This document shows, piece after piece, positions 31,751 through 39,526 of a stretch of 64,000 nt of DNA. The notes under the pieces are model-generated. The model was not told the origin of the DNA and made no database searches. It saw only the letters and a program-made list of their open reading frames with translations. This DNA comes from Glaciecola blandensis (GTDB lineage: Bacteria; Pseudomonadota; Gammaproteobacteria; Enterobacterales; Alteromonadaceae). A program made the translations under genes and the position numbers. Every line of letters starts with the position of its first letter. Positions within the stretch are counted from its first letter, which is position 1. The stretch is from assembly GCF_031846165.1 (NCBI RefSeq), contig NZ_JAVRIE010000002.1, positions 62,001-126,000 on the forward strand, written 5' to 3'.

Positions 31751-33215
31751 GGGTAAAAGTACACGCTCTACTTGGGGATTCATTTTGTTCGTTTTCCTCT
31801 TACTCGTAGGGGTGAATAGCTACCTTAGCAGAACCACCATAAATGAACTGTCCGACTTGCAAACCGAAATCAGAAAGTCTTCAAGGATTGTGGGGCTGTT
31901 ACAGCAATTGCATGTTCAAGTGTTAAGAGTAGAGTCTGGTCAGCGCGGGTTTCTGCTCAGTGAAGACCCAATGTACTTAAAGCAACACCAACAATCGATC
32001 AGTGAAATTGATCAATTGGTTGAGCGTTTTGCAGGCATTGAATCTTCTGATGAATCCCAACAATTGCTGATGCGAGAGTTGCTTCACACGGTTGAAATTA
32101 AATTATCTGAAATACAAAAGGTGATAAGTCAGGTTAAGGAGACAGAGTTGACTCAAGCCTTAAAAGTATATGAATCAGAAAAAGGTCAGCAACTGTATAG
32201 CCAAGTGCATCAGATGATCCAGCAGCTTAAAGAGAATGAGCAATCAATCTCGGATGCTCAAATTGCCGAGCTTGAAAAAGTCACCCAAGAGTCAGAGAGA
32301 AACCTAATTATTTCTTTTTCGACAACCATGATCCTAGTATGCGGCTTGTTTTTTCTGGTGCGTATCAACTTGAGAACGCAGCAAGAGAGACAAGAAGAAA
32401 TTGAGCTACAAAATGAGAAGCTTCAAAATGCGGTAGAGGAGAGAACTAACGAATTATCACTCTACTCGGAGGAACTCACGCGGAGTAACCGAGAGCTGGA
32501 AGACTTTGCTTTTGTCGCCTCCCACGATTTACAAGAACCGCTCAGAAAAATCATGGCCTTTGGCGACCGTCTTGAGTCCCAGGCAGATGCACTGAATGAC
32601 AAGCAACTCGACTATTTACAACGAATGCGCGGTGCAGCAGCAAGAATGAGCAAGCTTATCAGCGACCTGCTTGAATTCTCAAGAGTCAACACGAAAGGCA
32701 GAGAGTTTCAAGAGGTCGACTTAAACATTGTGGTCGCCGAAACCTTGGATGATCTAAATGTGCTAATCGAGGAATCGGGTGTTTCCTTAACTATTGCTGA
32801 GCTGCCAACGGTGACTGCTGACGCGCCTCAAATGCAACAACTGTTTTTCAATTTGATTGCGAATGCAGTTAAGTTTTCTGAGCAAAATGAATCACCTAGT
32901 GTAGAGGTGCGCGTAAATTCAGTGCCGCAACCTGAACAGCTAGAGCTGGAAGGACTTTCTAACTGGTATTGTTTTGAAATAATCGATAACGGTATTGGTT
33001 TTGACCAAGAACATGCGGAAAAAATATTCGCGCCATTCCAGCGCTTGCATTCACGATCGGAATATAAAGGAACAGGGATAGGATTAGCTATTTGCAGACG
33101 CATTGTTGAGCGGCATAATGGCATCATTACAGCAAGCGGTGAAAGTGGCAAGGGAGCTACTTTTTCAGTCACCTTACCCGCAAGCAATTATTTAAATAGT
33201 ATTAAACAAAGCTAA
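31725..33215 (+). CDS. CHASE3-domain sensor histidine kinase
   Basis: This 496-aa kinase has TM1 (about 17-35), a periplasmic CHASE3 domain (about 40-180, RVESGQRGFLLSEDPMYL), TM2 (about 190-212), a coiled linker, a HisKA domain with FVASHDLQEPLRKI (His267) and an HATPase_c domain (N-box NLIANAVKFSE, GTGIGLAICRRIV). The H-box is of the bacteriophytochrome-like type often paired with Rcp1-like receivers, and such a receiver is the next gene. The start is taken at the ATG at 31725, giving a short cytoplasmic N-terminus before TM1; an upstream start at 31668 would add 19 residues. The stimulus is unknown. Confidence 0.9.
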   Translation: MTNQINLTEGKSTRSTWGFILFVFLLLVGVNSYLSRTTINELSDLQTEIRKSSRIVGLLQQLHVQVLRVESGQRGFLLSEDPMYLKQHQQSISEIDQLVERFAGIESSDESQQLLMRELLHTVEIKLSEIQKVISQVKETELTQALKVYESEKGQQLYSQVHQMIQQLKENEQSISDAQIAELEKVTQESERNLIISFSTTMILVCGLFFLVRINLRTQQERQEEIELQNEKLQNAVEERTNELSLYSEELTRSNRELEDFAFVASHDLQEPLRKIMAFGDRLESQADALNDKQLDYLQRMRGAAARMSKLISDLLEFSRVNTKGREFQEVDLNIVVAETLDDLNVLIEESGVSLTIAELPTVTADAPQMQQLFFNLIANAVKFSEQNESPSVEVRVNSVPQPEQLELEGLSNWYCFEIIDNGIGFDQEHAEKIFAPFQRLHSRSEYKGTGIGLAICRRIVERHNGIITASGESGKGATFSVTLPASNYLNSIKQS

Positions 33216-33226
33216 GGAAGCGTGGT

Positions 33227-33694
33227 ATGTCGATGAGTACAAAAATAGATGAACCCACCGTTATTCTCATGGCTGATGACGATGAAGACGATCGTTTGTT
33301 AGCAAAAGACGCAATGGAAGCTGCAGGCTCAAAATACAGTTGTTTTACCGTCGCTGACGGCCAAGAGCTATTGGATTACCTGCGTTGTGAGGGGGCGTTT
33401 ACTGGCAAAGCGCCAGCCGAGCTTCCTAGCGTGATTCTGTTGGACTTAAATATGCCGGTGATGGATGGCAGAGAAACACTCAAGCAACTTAAGGCTGATA
33501 AGTTTCTCGCGAGCATCCCAGTCGTTATTCTTTCTACCAGCGCTGAAGTTGAAGATATTAATGATGGCTATGGCTTAGGCGCCTCTTCCTACATGATTAA
33601 ACCGACGGAATTCTCCAGCATGGTCACTATGATGAAGCAGTTTAATGACTATTGGTTTGATTGTGCCTCAGTACCGATGATGGTTAGACACTAG
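33227..33694 (+). CDS. Rcp1-like single-domain response regulator
   Basis: This 155-aa receiver has the acidic cluster ADDDEDDR, the acceptor in VILLDLNMPVMDG, the conserved Thr/Ser (VVILSTS) and the Lys (YMIKP). There is no output domain. The DDDEDD start and the longer loop before the acceptor Asp are typical of Rcp1-type receivers that serve CHASE3 or phytochrome-like kinases. It lies 11 bp after the kinase and is its probable partner. Confidence 0.92.
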   Translation: MSMSTKIDEPTVILMADDDEDDRLLAKDAMEAAGSKYSCFTVADGQELLDYLRCEGAFTGKAPAELPSVILLDLNMPVMDGRETLKQLKADKFLASIPVVILSTSAEVEDINDGYGLGASSYMIKPTEFSSMVTMMKQFNDYWFDCASVPMMVRH

Positions 33695-33706
33695 TCTCAA
33701 CCGACA

Positions 33707-35644
33707 ATGAATAGCATCAAGCCTGTTTTAATAATTGATGATGATGAAGATGACTGTTTGCTCATTGAAGATCGCCTGCGCGATATTTTTGGTGATGATT
33801 GCTCATTTGTTGTTTGCTACGAAAAATCAGAGGCGATTCAATATTTAAAAGAGCGTACATTTTATTTATGCATTCTTGACTATCGCCTAGCGGGCTATGA
33901 AGGAATTGAGGTCTTAGAGGCGGTTTCTAAAGCAGAGTTAGCCACCCCAATTATTATGCTGACTGGGCAAGATGACAGTGTGGTAGCTGAAAACGCGATC
34001 AAGCAAGGGGCGCAAGATTTCGTAATGAAGTCTGCAATTGATGATGATGTTTTCGAAAAGTCAGTGCAATATGCAGTAACACGGAAAGCCCTCGAATTCG
34101 CTCGAACCTTGGGTAAAAAAACAGAAGCAGAAAATGTGGCCAAGGATAAATTTATCGCCCATTTGAGCCATGAGCTTCGTACACCGTTAACCTCCATCTT
34201 AGGCTATACATCCTTGCTTTTGGATAACGCAAAGGCAAGCGATTTTCATCAAGAACTCGGCATTATCTCTAATAACGGTAAGCATTTGCTTAACCTATTG
34301 AACGATGTACTGGATCTCTCGAAGATCGCGGCCAACAAGTTTGAGCTGAAAGAGGAGAGGGTTAACCTAGAGCAAACCTTAATTGAGTTGAATTCATTGG
34401 TTTCGATGAATGCGATAGAGAAAGGGCTGAATTTGCGTTTTGTCTGCGAAACGACTTTGCCAAAAGACCTAATAATAGATGATGTTCGTTTTCGTCAGGT
34501 ACTCCTCAATTTGCTCAGCAATGCGATCAAGTTTACAGACACAGGTGAAGTCATAGCGACTTTTGCTTATCGAGAAGGCCCCGAGGCCGCACTCAAAATT
34601 GCTGTTAAAGACACCGGCATAGGCATGTCACCAGAACAGGTGAAAACAATCTTTTCTCCTTTTACCCAATTGGAAGATGTTGCAAATCGAAAGGCCGGTG
34701 GGGCTGGCTTAGGTTTGTCTATTTCGTCAGAGATAGTCAAGCACATGGGCGGCCACTTTCAGGTGGTGTCTGCATTAGACAAAGGCTCTGAATTCACCCT
34801 AACATTGCCCTGCAAAGGGCTAGAGCGTGACCAAAAGCTCGTTCAATTCAATTTGGAACAAGACGCTAGTATAGTCAAAAAACAACCTGCACCCGCATTG
34901 CACGGCAAAGTGTTAGTGGTCGATGACGTACTTGAGATACGCCAATTAGCGGGCTATTTTATTAAAGAGACCGGTGTAGAAGTAGAATATGCGAGCAATG
35001 GCCAAGAAGCGATTGAGAAGGTTTCACAGGCAGCCTCGCAAGGCTCTCCGTTTCAGATTGTTTTCATGGACTTACACATGCCAATCATGACTGGCAGCGA
35101 AGCCAGTGACAAGCTGAAAGCAGATTATCAAGAACTGAACATTGTTGCGATGACTGCCGCGATTAACAAGGGTATGGAGCACGAGTTACTCGCTGCTGGC
35201 TTTGACAAGCTAATCGCTAAACCATTGAATAAAAAATTATTATGGCGCTTGTTGAGTGAACTGCTAATGCGGGCGGAAAAACCTCAATCATCGGAGTCAA
35301 CGCTGACAGTGGTGCATATCGTCGAAGACGATGCGGATAATGCCATGATTATGCAAATGATGCTTGAGCAACTCTCGTGTAATGTGCTCATTAGCAACAA
35401 TGCGCAAAGTGCCATCGATACAGCACGCTCAAATAGCAATATTCAGCATCATATTCTCGATTTGGGGCTACCAGATTTGGCTGGCGAAGCGTTTTTGGCT
35501 GCTTTCTTTGCTCAACCAGTGTCAGGTGCTGTGAGCATTCTCAGTGGCAATCAGCCAGACCCCTCTTTAAGTCAGTCCTTTCCCATCACAAAGCAACTTG
35601 TTAAGCCAATCAACAAAGATGAATTAGCGTCACTCCTTAGCTAA
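33707..35644 (+). CDS. Hybrid kinase: REC-HisKA-HATPase-REC-REC
   Basis: This 645-aa soluble protein has five modules: receiver 1 (about 5-125, ILDYRLAGYEG), HisKA (His155 in HLSHELRTPLTS), HATPase_c (NLLSNAIKF to GAGLGLSISSEIV, about 250-375), receiver 2 (about 400-515, VFMDLHMPIMTG) and a C-terminal receiver 3 (about 530-645, HILDLGLPDL). No transmembrane helices are seen, so it takes input from its N-terminal receiver, probably phosphorylated by the CHASE3 kinase or through the DHp protein. It could then pass phosphate on to the NtrC-type regulator. This routing is inference; all key residues are present. Confidence 0.92.
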   Translation: MNSIKPVLIIDDDEDDCLLIEDRLRDIFGDDCSFVVCYEKSEAIQYLKERTFYLCILDYRLAGYEGIEVLEAVSKAELATPIIMLTGQDDSVVAENAIKQGAQDFVMKSAIDDDVFEKSVQYAVTRKALEFARTLGKKTEAENVAKDKFIAHLSHELRTPLTSILGYTSLLLDNAKASDFHQELGIISNNGKHLLNLLNDVLDLSKIAANKFELKEERVNLEQTLIELNSLVSMNAIEKGLNLRFVCETTLPKDLIIDDVRFRQVLLNLLSNAIKFTDTGEVIATFAYREGPEAALKIAVKDTGIGMSPEQVKTIFSPFTQLEDVANRKAGGAGLGLSISSEIVKHMGGHFQVVSALDKGSEFTLTLPCKGLERDQKLVQFNLEQDASIVKKQPAPALHGKVLVVDDVLEIRQLAGYFIKETGVEVEYASNGQEAIEKVSQAASQGSPFQIVFMDLHMPIMTGSEASDKLKADYQELNIVAMTAAINKGMEHELLAAGFDKLIAKPLNKKLLWRLLSELLMRAEKPQSSESTLTVVHIVEDDADNAMIMQMMLEQLSCNVLISNNAQSAIDTARSNSNIQHHILDLGLPDLAGEAFLAAFFAQPVSGAVSILSGNQPDPSLSQSFPITKQLVKPINKDELASLLS

Positions 35645-35772
35645 GCGTTCGCTAGCGTTGTACCTCATATATATTGGGTAAAAACTACCTAAACTCTGTA
35701 AGTCTTACACCATGATGTTTATTTTTACGCTAATCATTTAGATAAAAGCTATATAAACCAATGCTTTAAATC

Positions 35773-35789
35773 TTGGTATGAACTTGGCA
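35773..35789 (+). promoter_or_regulatory. Possible sigma-54 site before the BON gene
   Basis: TTGGTATGAACTTGGCA has GG and GC 10 nt apart, but the -12 element reads TGGC rather than TTGC, so the match is weaker than the mscS site. It lies about 50 bp before the ATG at 35838. Confidence 0.4.
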
Positions 35790-35837
35790 TTAGCACAAGT
35801 GAAGTAAGATACTTTTACGATACACAAGGAGAAAAAT

Positions 35838-36383
35838 ATGAAACACATATTATTACCAGCTGCATTAGTAACTGCTTTATTTTCAACAAGCGCAATTGCC
35901 GCGAATAAGTGGGAAAAAGAATCAATGGATGCTTGGATTGATGGGAAAGCGGAAGCGACCATTTTATTCAACGGCAATTTAGATTCATTCGACATTAACA
36001 CTGACGTTCAAGACGGCATTGTGACGCTAAGCGGTAGTGTCGATAATAAAATTGAGCGTGAGTTAGCCGAGGAGCTAATTTTAGGTATCGATGGCGTGAG
36101 TGATGTGGAAAACCGCTTAACGGTGATCAACAAAGATATGAAAGATGACAGCGAAATCGCCAATAATTTTAAAGACGCAAAAATTAGCACTGTCATCACG
36201 AGCCGATTGTTATTCGAATCGGAAGTCAGTGGCACAGCGATCGACGTTGATGTAGATGATAGAGTCGTTACATTGAACGGTGAATTAAGTTCTGAAGCAG
36301 AGCGCGATTTAGCCATCACGATTGCTGAAAATACGGCGGACGTGAAGTCGGTGAAAGACAATATCAAAATTGATGCCGAATAA
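35838..36383 (+). CDS. Periplasmic BON-domain protein (OsmY-like)
   Basis: This 181-aa protein has a signal peptide (1-21, SAIAA) and two BON domains (about 35-95 and 110-178), each with the VTLSG or VTLNG turn and the IAENTADVKSVKDNI pattern. OsmY-type proteins are periplasmic and stress-induced, thought to bind phospholipid or proteins. AAGGAG precedes the start. A terminator follows at 36424. It lies downstream of the signalling run and may be its target. Confidence 0.9.
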   Translation: MKHILLPAALVTALFSTSAIAANKWEKESMDAWIDGKAEATILFNGNLDSFDINTDVQDGIVTLSGSVDNKIERELAEELILGIDGVSDVENRLTVINKDMKDDSEIANNFKDAKISTVITSRLLFESEVSGTAIDVDVDDRVVTLNGELSSEAERDLAITIAENTADVKSVKDNIKIDAE

Positions 36384-36423
36384 ATCGAATCAAAAGTGAA
36401 TACTTACTTTTAATTAAATGTAT

Positions 36424-36457
36424 AAAGGGCCTGTCTTTGAGGAGAAGGCCCTTTTTT
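36424..36457 (+). terminator. Rho-independent terminator after BON gene
   Basis: AAAGGGCC pairs with GGCCCTTT across a 15-nt loop, followed by a run of T. Confidence 0.85.
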
Positions 36458-36486
36458 ATTCTTTTAAAAATCCAAGGGAGGCCAAG

Positions 36487-36993
36487 ATGGCAGAACTTAT
36501 TAACCAACGTTTCGACGAGCGAATTGCAGCAATTTATGACGAAGAAACGAACGCCCACCGAGCGAAAAAGAAGCTAAGAGAGGAGTTAAATTTGAATCCT
36601 CAAGTGCTACACGTAATAGGACCTAAAGAAAGAAAAACAGCCGAGAAACTCGAAGGAAGAAGCGCGCCGATTGGCAAGCAAATGCTGTCAGCTCACTTCT
36701 TGTATGCCATTGCTAGCTTTTTGCTGGGTATGTTGATTGCCTTACTGCTAGTTGAGTTTGGTCCTTCGTTATTTGCCAATAATCCCTTATTTACATTTAT
36801 GGCATTTGTCAGCCCAGGTATTTTTATTGGTGTCTTCGTCGGTGGCCTCCGCAGCCTGAAGCCTGAAAGAGATAGAATTAACCAGGCAACAATAGAAGCG
36901 AAGGGGGTAAACAAATGGACCTTAGTGGTAGATACTGAAAAAGCACAGGCGTCAAAAGACGACATAATAGAGACAATTAAGCAAACGCTCTAA
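36487..36993 (+). CDS. Membrane protein of unknown function with two TM helices
   Basis: This 168-aa protein is not a family I can name with certainty. Residues 1-65 are charged and helical, two transmembrane helices span about 70-95 and 102-125 (FLLGMLIALLLVEF; FVSPGIFIGVFVGGL), and the rest is a soluble tail that ends in an alpha-beta stretch (WTLVVDTEKAQASKDDIIETIKQTL). The layout recalls small general-stress membrane proteins. The ATG at 36487 is chosen because GGGAGG lies just upstream; a start at 36418 would run through the terminator. Neighbouring stress genes suggest an envelope-stress role. Confidence 0.7.
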   Translation: MAELINQRFDERIAAIYDEETNAHRAKKKLREELNLNPQVLHVIGPKERKTAEKLEGRSAPIGKQMLSAHFLYAIASFLLGMLIALLLVEFGPSLFANNPLFTFMAFVSPGIFIGVFVGGLRSLKPERDRINQATIEAKGVNKWTLVVDTEKAQASKDDIIETIKQTL

Positions 36994-37008
36994 AACTAAT
37001 GGCCGTGT

Positions 37009-37452
37009 TTACTGACTTATTACTATATCAATCAAGCGATTTAAGACCCTGCTTCTCTCATAGTCGCTATCAATTGAATTTGCTGCTGTATAAACCTGTT
37101 CCTGCAGCGCTTGTGATATCTCATTGTCATCGATAATTTGAAGCAGAAGGGTAGCAAGTTCGTAATCCGATTGAATTTCATTTTGTGCGAGCTTTACTAA
37201 ATCGACCAAGTGGCGTTCGTGGGTTGATGATTTAGCAAGTGCTGTCATAGCCTCACGCATTTGATAATCACTTTGAATGCTATTCAAACTGTTTAGCATA
37301 GCATCGGTAGATTCACTCGCGACCGTCATATTGGCCACTTGCTTTACAAATACGTCACTGAGTAAGCTATCAGACTCGCTCGTACTGCTGAGACTAATTA
37401 ATGCGGATATTTCGCTACTTTCAAGCTTTATTGTTTGTATGGTTTCCAACAA
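37009..37452 (-). CDS. Helical-repeat protein, probably 3' half of a frameshifted gene
   Basis: This 147-aa frame begins at a TTG without a ribosome binding site. It contains repeats of about 34 residues beginning I-x-S-D-Y (IQSDYQMREAMTAL, IQSDYELATLLLQI, IDSDYERSRVLNRL). In the same frame, upstream of the TTG and overlapping the end of the neighbouring lipoprotein gene, the sequence ALIESDSSKGAYLLETI continues the repeat pattern. This implies that the true gene started earlier and that this frame was joined to the 103-aa lipoprotein frame by one base shift. The repeats resemble HEAT-like segments in secreted proteins of unknown function. Confidence 0.6.
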   Translation of the reverse strand: MLETIQTIKLESSEISALISLSSTSESDSLLSDVFVKQVANMTVASESTDAMLNSLNSIQSDYQMREAMTALAKSSTHERHLVDLVKLAQNEIQSDYELATLLLQIIDDNEISQALQEQVYTAANSIDSDYERSRVLNRLIDIVISQ

Positions 37453-37477
37453 ATAAGCACCTTTACTAGAGTCACTT

Positions 37478-37789
37478 TCAATGAGCGCTGACCTTCCCGT
37501 TGACTCGATATTCGTATTCGACCTTCCCCGAAACGTTCTCTATTTGGAGTCGGCGCTTTTGCCCTAATACTAAATCTCCAATAACTAAGCTAATAGATTC
37601 TGGGAGTACTTCAATATCGGTTTCATCATCATTAAAGCTTAGCGCATTGCGAGATGCTTTATTTGGTGCTTTCAACTCAAAGAAAAAATCATCATCGTAG
37701 ATCATGTGTCTGTGCCCAATATGGATTGAGCAGGCCGATAGCATTGCTATGAAGATAACTAATAAAACGTTTCTGAAATGATGATGCAT
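37478..37789 (-). CDS. Lipoprotein, probably 5' half of a frameshifted gene
   Basis: This 103-aa protein has a lipoprotein signal (lipobox LSAC, Cys20). Its mature part (DDFFFEL...RLQIENVSGKVEYEYRVNGK) is a short beta-rich module. Such modules commonly precede SDYE-type helical repeats in secreted proteins, and a repeat frame follows here in the +1 frame. The stop comes directly after YRVNGK, consistent with a frameshift near 37490-37510. If the sequence is correct, the product is a truncated lipoprotein. Confidence 0.6.
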   Translation of the reverse strand: MHHHFRNVLLVIFIAMLSACSIHIGHRHMIYDDDFFFELKAPNKASRNALSFNDDETDIEVLPESISLVIGDLVLGQKRRLQIENVSGKVEYEYRVNGKVSAH

Positions 37790-37914
37790 GATTCCCTATC
37801 CTGTTTATGCTTCCAGTGCTTGCTTAACCTTCTTGTTGTAAACATAACGATAAATACAAACGAGTGCTAACACTTATTTGTTTCAAGTTGTTTTATTCGG
37901 TTTTTGCTCTACCC

Positions 37915-38130
37915 CGTCATTACCTCGAAGGAGGGAATCCCGATTTTAGGTTACCGCCTTCGCGGCAATGACTAGTCCGTGATATTTCTTCCTCCCCACC
38001 TTCGTGGGGATGACGGTAAAAATGGCGTTACTAGAAATGGAGACTAAGGTAGATCCCCACTTTCGTGGGGATGACGAGCTTGTGGGGATGACGTTGACGT
38101 GGGGATGACGAGGTTGTTGGGATGGCTAGT
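37915..38130. repeat. Degenerate REP-like hairpin cluster
   Basis: Several copies of CCCCAC-TTCG-GTGGGG type hairpins and ATGAC tails occur here (for example 38016-38033 and 38056-38075), related in style to the array at 55 kb but degenerate. No gene is present between 37790 and 38135. Confidence 0.65.
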
Positions 38131-38135
38131 CCGCG

Positions 38136-38294
38136 TTACCGTTTTGCAATTATCCAGACCGCATGCACGACGCCGGGTATATAACCTAAGATTGTCAGTA
38201 AGATGTTTAAAAAGAACTGACCCGTTAGGCCGACTTGCAAAAACACGCCAATAGGTGGCAGTAATACAGATAATAAAACACGTATAAAGTCCAT
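38136..38294 (-). CDS. Pmp3/YqaE family small membrane protein
   Basis: This 52-aa protein begins MDFIRVLLSVLLPPIGVFLQVG, continues LNILLTILGYIPGVVHAVWII and ends AKR. The two hydrophobic helices and the LPPIGVFLQ and GYIPGVVHA signatures are diagnostic of UPF0057/Pmp3. Such proteins affect membrane potential and are induced by salt and cold. A good ribosome binding site (GAGGAAAT) precedes the ATG at 38294. It sits among other stress genes on the same strand. Confidence 0.92.
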   Translation of the reverse strand: MDFIRVLLSVLLPPIGVFLQVGLTGQFFLNILLTILGYIPGVVHAVWIIAKR

Positions 38295-38339
38295 GATATT
38301 TCCTCTTGTTAGTTTAGAAATTTTTGTTCTTTCTCTAAG

Positions 38340-38804
38340 TTAGTAATCGATTTTAATATTCTCGCCAACTTCACCTGACTTGATGGTAGCGCCAGTAGCA
38401 AGTTTGATCAGCCCGCGTAATGTTGGGTCAACTGACCATATTTCTGCGCTATCTAATTCAAAGCGCAGCATCACCAAACTGGGATCTTGCTTGCCTTCTT
38501 CAAACCAGGCTTCTACTTGTTTGCTCCAGTATTTATCAACGAGATCGTCGTCGGACTCATGAACTAAATGGCCACTGAAGCTGGCGAACATATCGTGATT
38601 TTTGCTGGAAAACGTGATTGTTGCCTTCCCACCTTCTGCTACGCGATTGTCCTTAGATGTATAAAACCAGAAAGCGTTATCTGCGTTTCTATCTAACAAC
38701 GCTCTCATCGGTTCGGGATGTTCAGCATTTTTATTTAATCCAACCATCACGTATGGGCTATCCGAAATTGCTCCCCACATTTGTTCTACTAATTTGCTAG
38801 TCAT
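38340..38804 (-). CDS. Pyridoxamine 5'-phosphate oxidase-like general stress protein
   Basis: This 154-aa protein of the split-barrel flavin-binding fold (general stress protein 26 group) has the family layout: ISDSPYVMVGLN, MRALLDRNADNAFWFYTSKDNR, then a YWSKQVEAWFEEGKQDPSLVMLRF helix-strand pair. It likely binds FMN or a related cofactor; the reaction is unknown. It is 45 bp from the Pmp3 gene and 42 bp from the DUF2945 gene, probably one operon. Confidence 0.88.
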   Translation of the reverse strand: MTSKLVEQMWGAISDSPYVMVGLNKNAEHPEPMRALLDRNADNAFWFYTSKDNRVAEGGKATITFSSKNHDMFASFSGHLVHESDDDLVDKYWSKQVEAWFEEGKQDPSLVMLRFELDSAEIWSVDPTLRGLIKLATGATIKSGEVGENIKIDY

Positions 38805-38846
38805 ATTTCCTCCAGTTTCGCATTTGAATGAATTGCGTTTAAAAAT

Positions 38847-39065
38847 TTAACTACTTGGTTTTATTTCACTATGAGATTTCAGCACTTTGTCGCCGTCACT
38901 TTGTTCTATTAAATAGGCCGGATCATCTTCGCTAGCGTTACGAGTAACCTCGCTTCCTTTTAAGGTTTTGCTGACCTTGTCGGTAAATTTCTCTCGAATA
39001 TATCCCTCTGCGGTGCCATTTCCCCAATCCCATGTCACCAGTGTGTTGGTCTGAAAATGTTTCAT
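38847..39065 (-). CDS. DUF2945 (TUDOR-like) small protein
   Basis: This 72-aa protein matches the hypervirulence-associated TUDOR-like domain: VTWDWGNGTAEGYIREKF and DPAYLIEQSDGDKVLKSHSEI. The molecular function is unknown. It lies 12 bp after the hemerythrin gene, in the stress gene run. Confidence 0.88.
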   Translation of the reverse strand: MKHFQTNTLVTWDWGNGTAEGYIREKFTDKVSKTLKGSEVTRNASEDDPAYLIEQSDGDKVLKSHSEIKPSS

Positions 39066-39077
39066 TGCCGTTCCTCC

Positions 39078-39506
39078 TTATGCATCCATTTCTTGCTGGT
39101 ATTCTTTCGCTAGCTTTGTTTTTTCTTCGTCACTGAGTGTTTTACCCGCTTGCTGGAAGAACTCTTGCTCTTCTTCGGCTAAATGATGCTCAATTTTATC
39201 TGCTAGCTTTTTAAAGCCAGCTAACCACTGAGGAGTAGACATGTCAGTGTTATCAAGCTCTGCGACTAACTTATCCATTTGATGGTGCTCTGCAACACCA
39301 TGGCGTGACATTTTGATTGTTGAATCTGCTTGCATAAGAGGCGCATAAAAGTGCCTTTCTTCTGCTTTTGCGTGCAAGGCTAACTCTTTTTTCAACTGCT
39401 GATAGTAGGTCTGACGAACCTCTGAATCACCTTGTGTATCTAGCAGTAATTTCACTAAAGCACGCTGTTTATCATGGTCCTTTCTTAAGGCTTCAAAAAT
39501 CTTCAT
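39078..39506 (-). CDS. Hemerythrin HHE domain protein
   Basis: This 142-aa four-helix protein has iron-ligand candidates HD in LRKDHDKQR, HAKAEERHFY, HHQMDKL and HHLAEEEQEFF. Such proteins bind a di-iron centre and sense or buffer oxygen or nitric oxide. It follows gdhA by 20 bp and may be cotranscribed. Confidence 0.9.
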   Translation of the reverse strand: MKIFEALRKDHDKQRALVKLLLDTQGDSEVRQTYYQQLKKELALHAKAEERHFYAPLMQADSTIKMSRHGVAEHHQMDKLVAELDNTDMSTPQWLAGFKKLADKIEHHLAEEEQEFFQQAGKTLSDEEKTKLAKEYQQEMDA

Positions 39507-39526
39507 ATACTTCTCCTAATCCTTCT

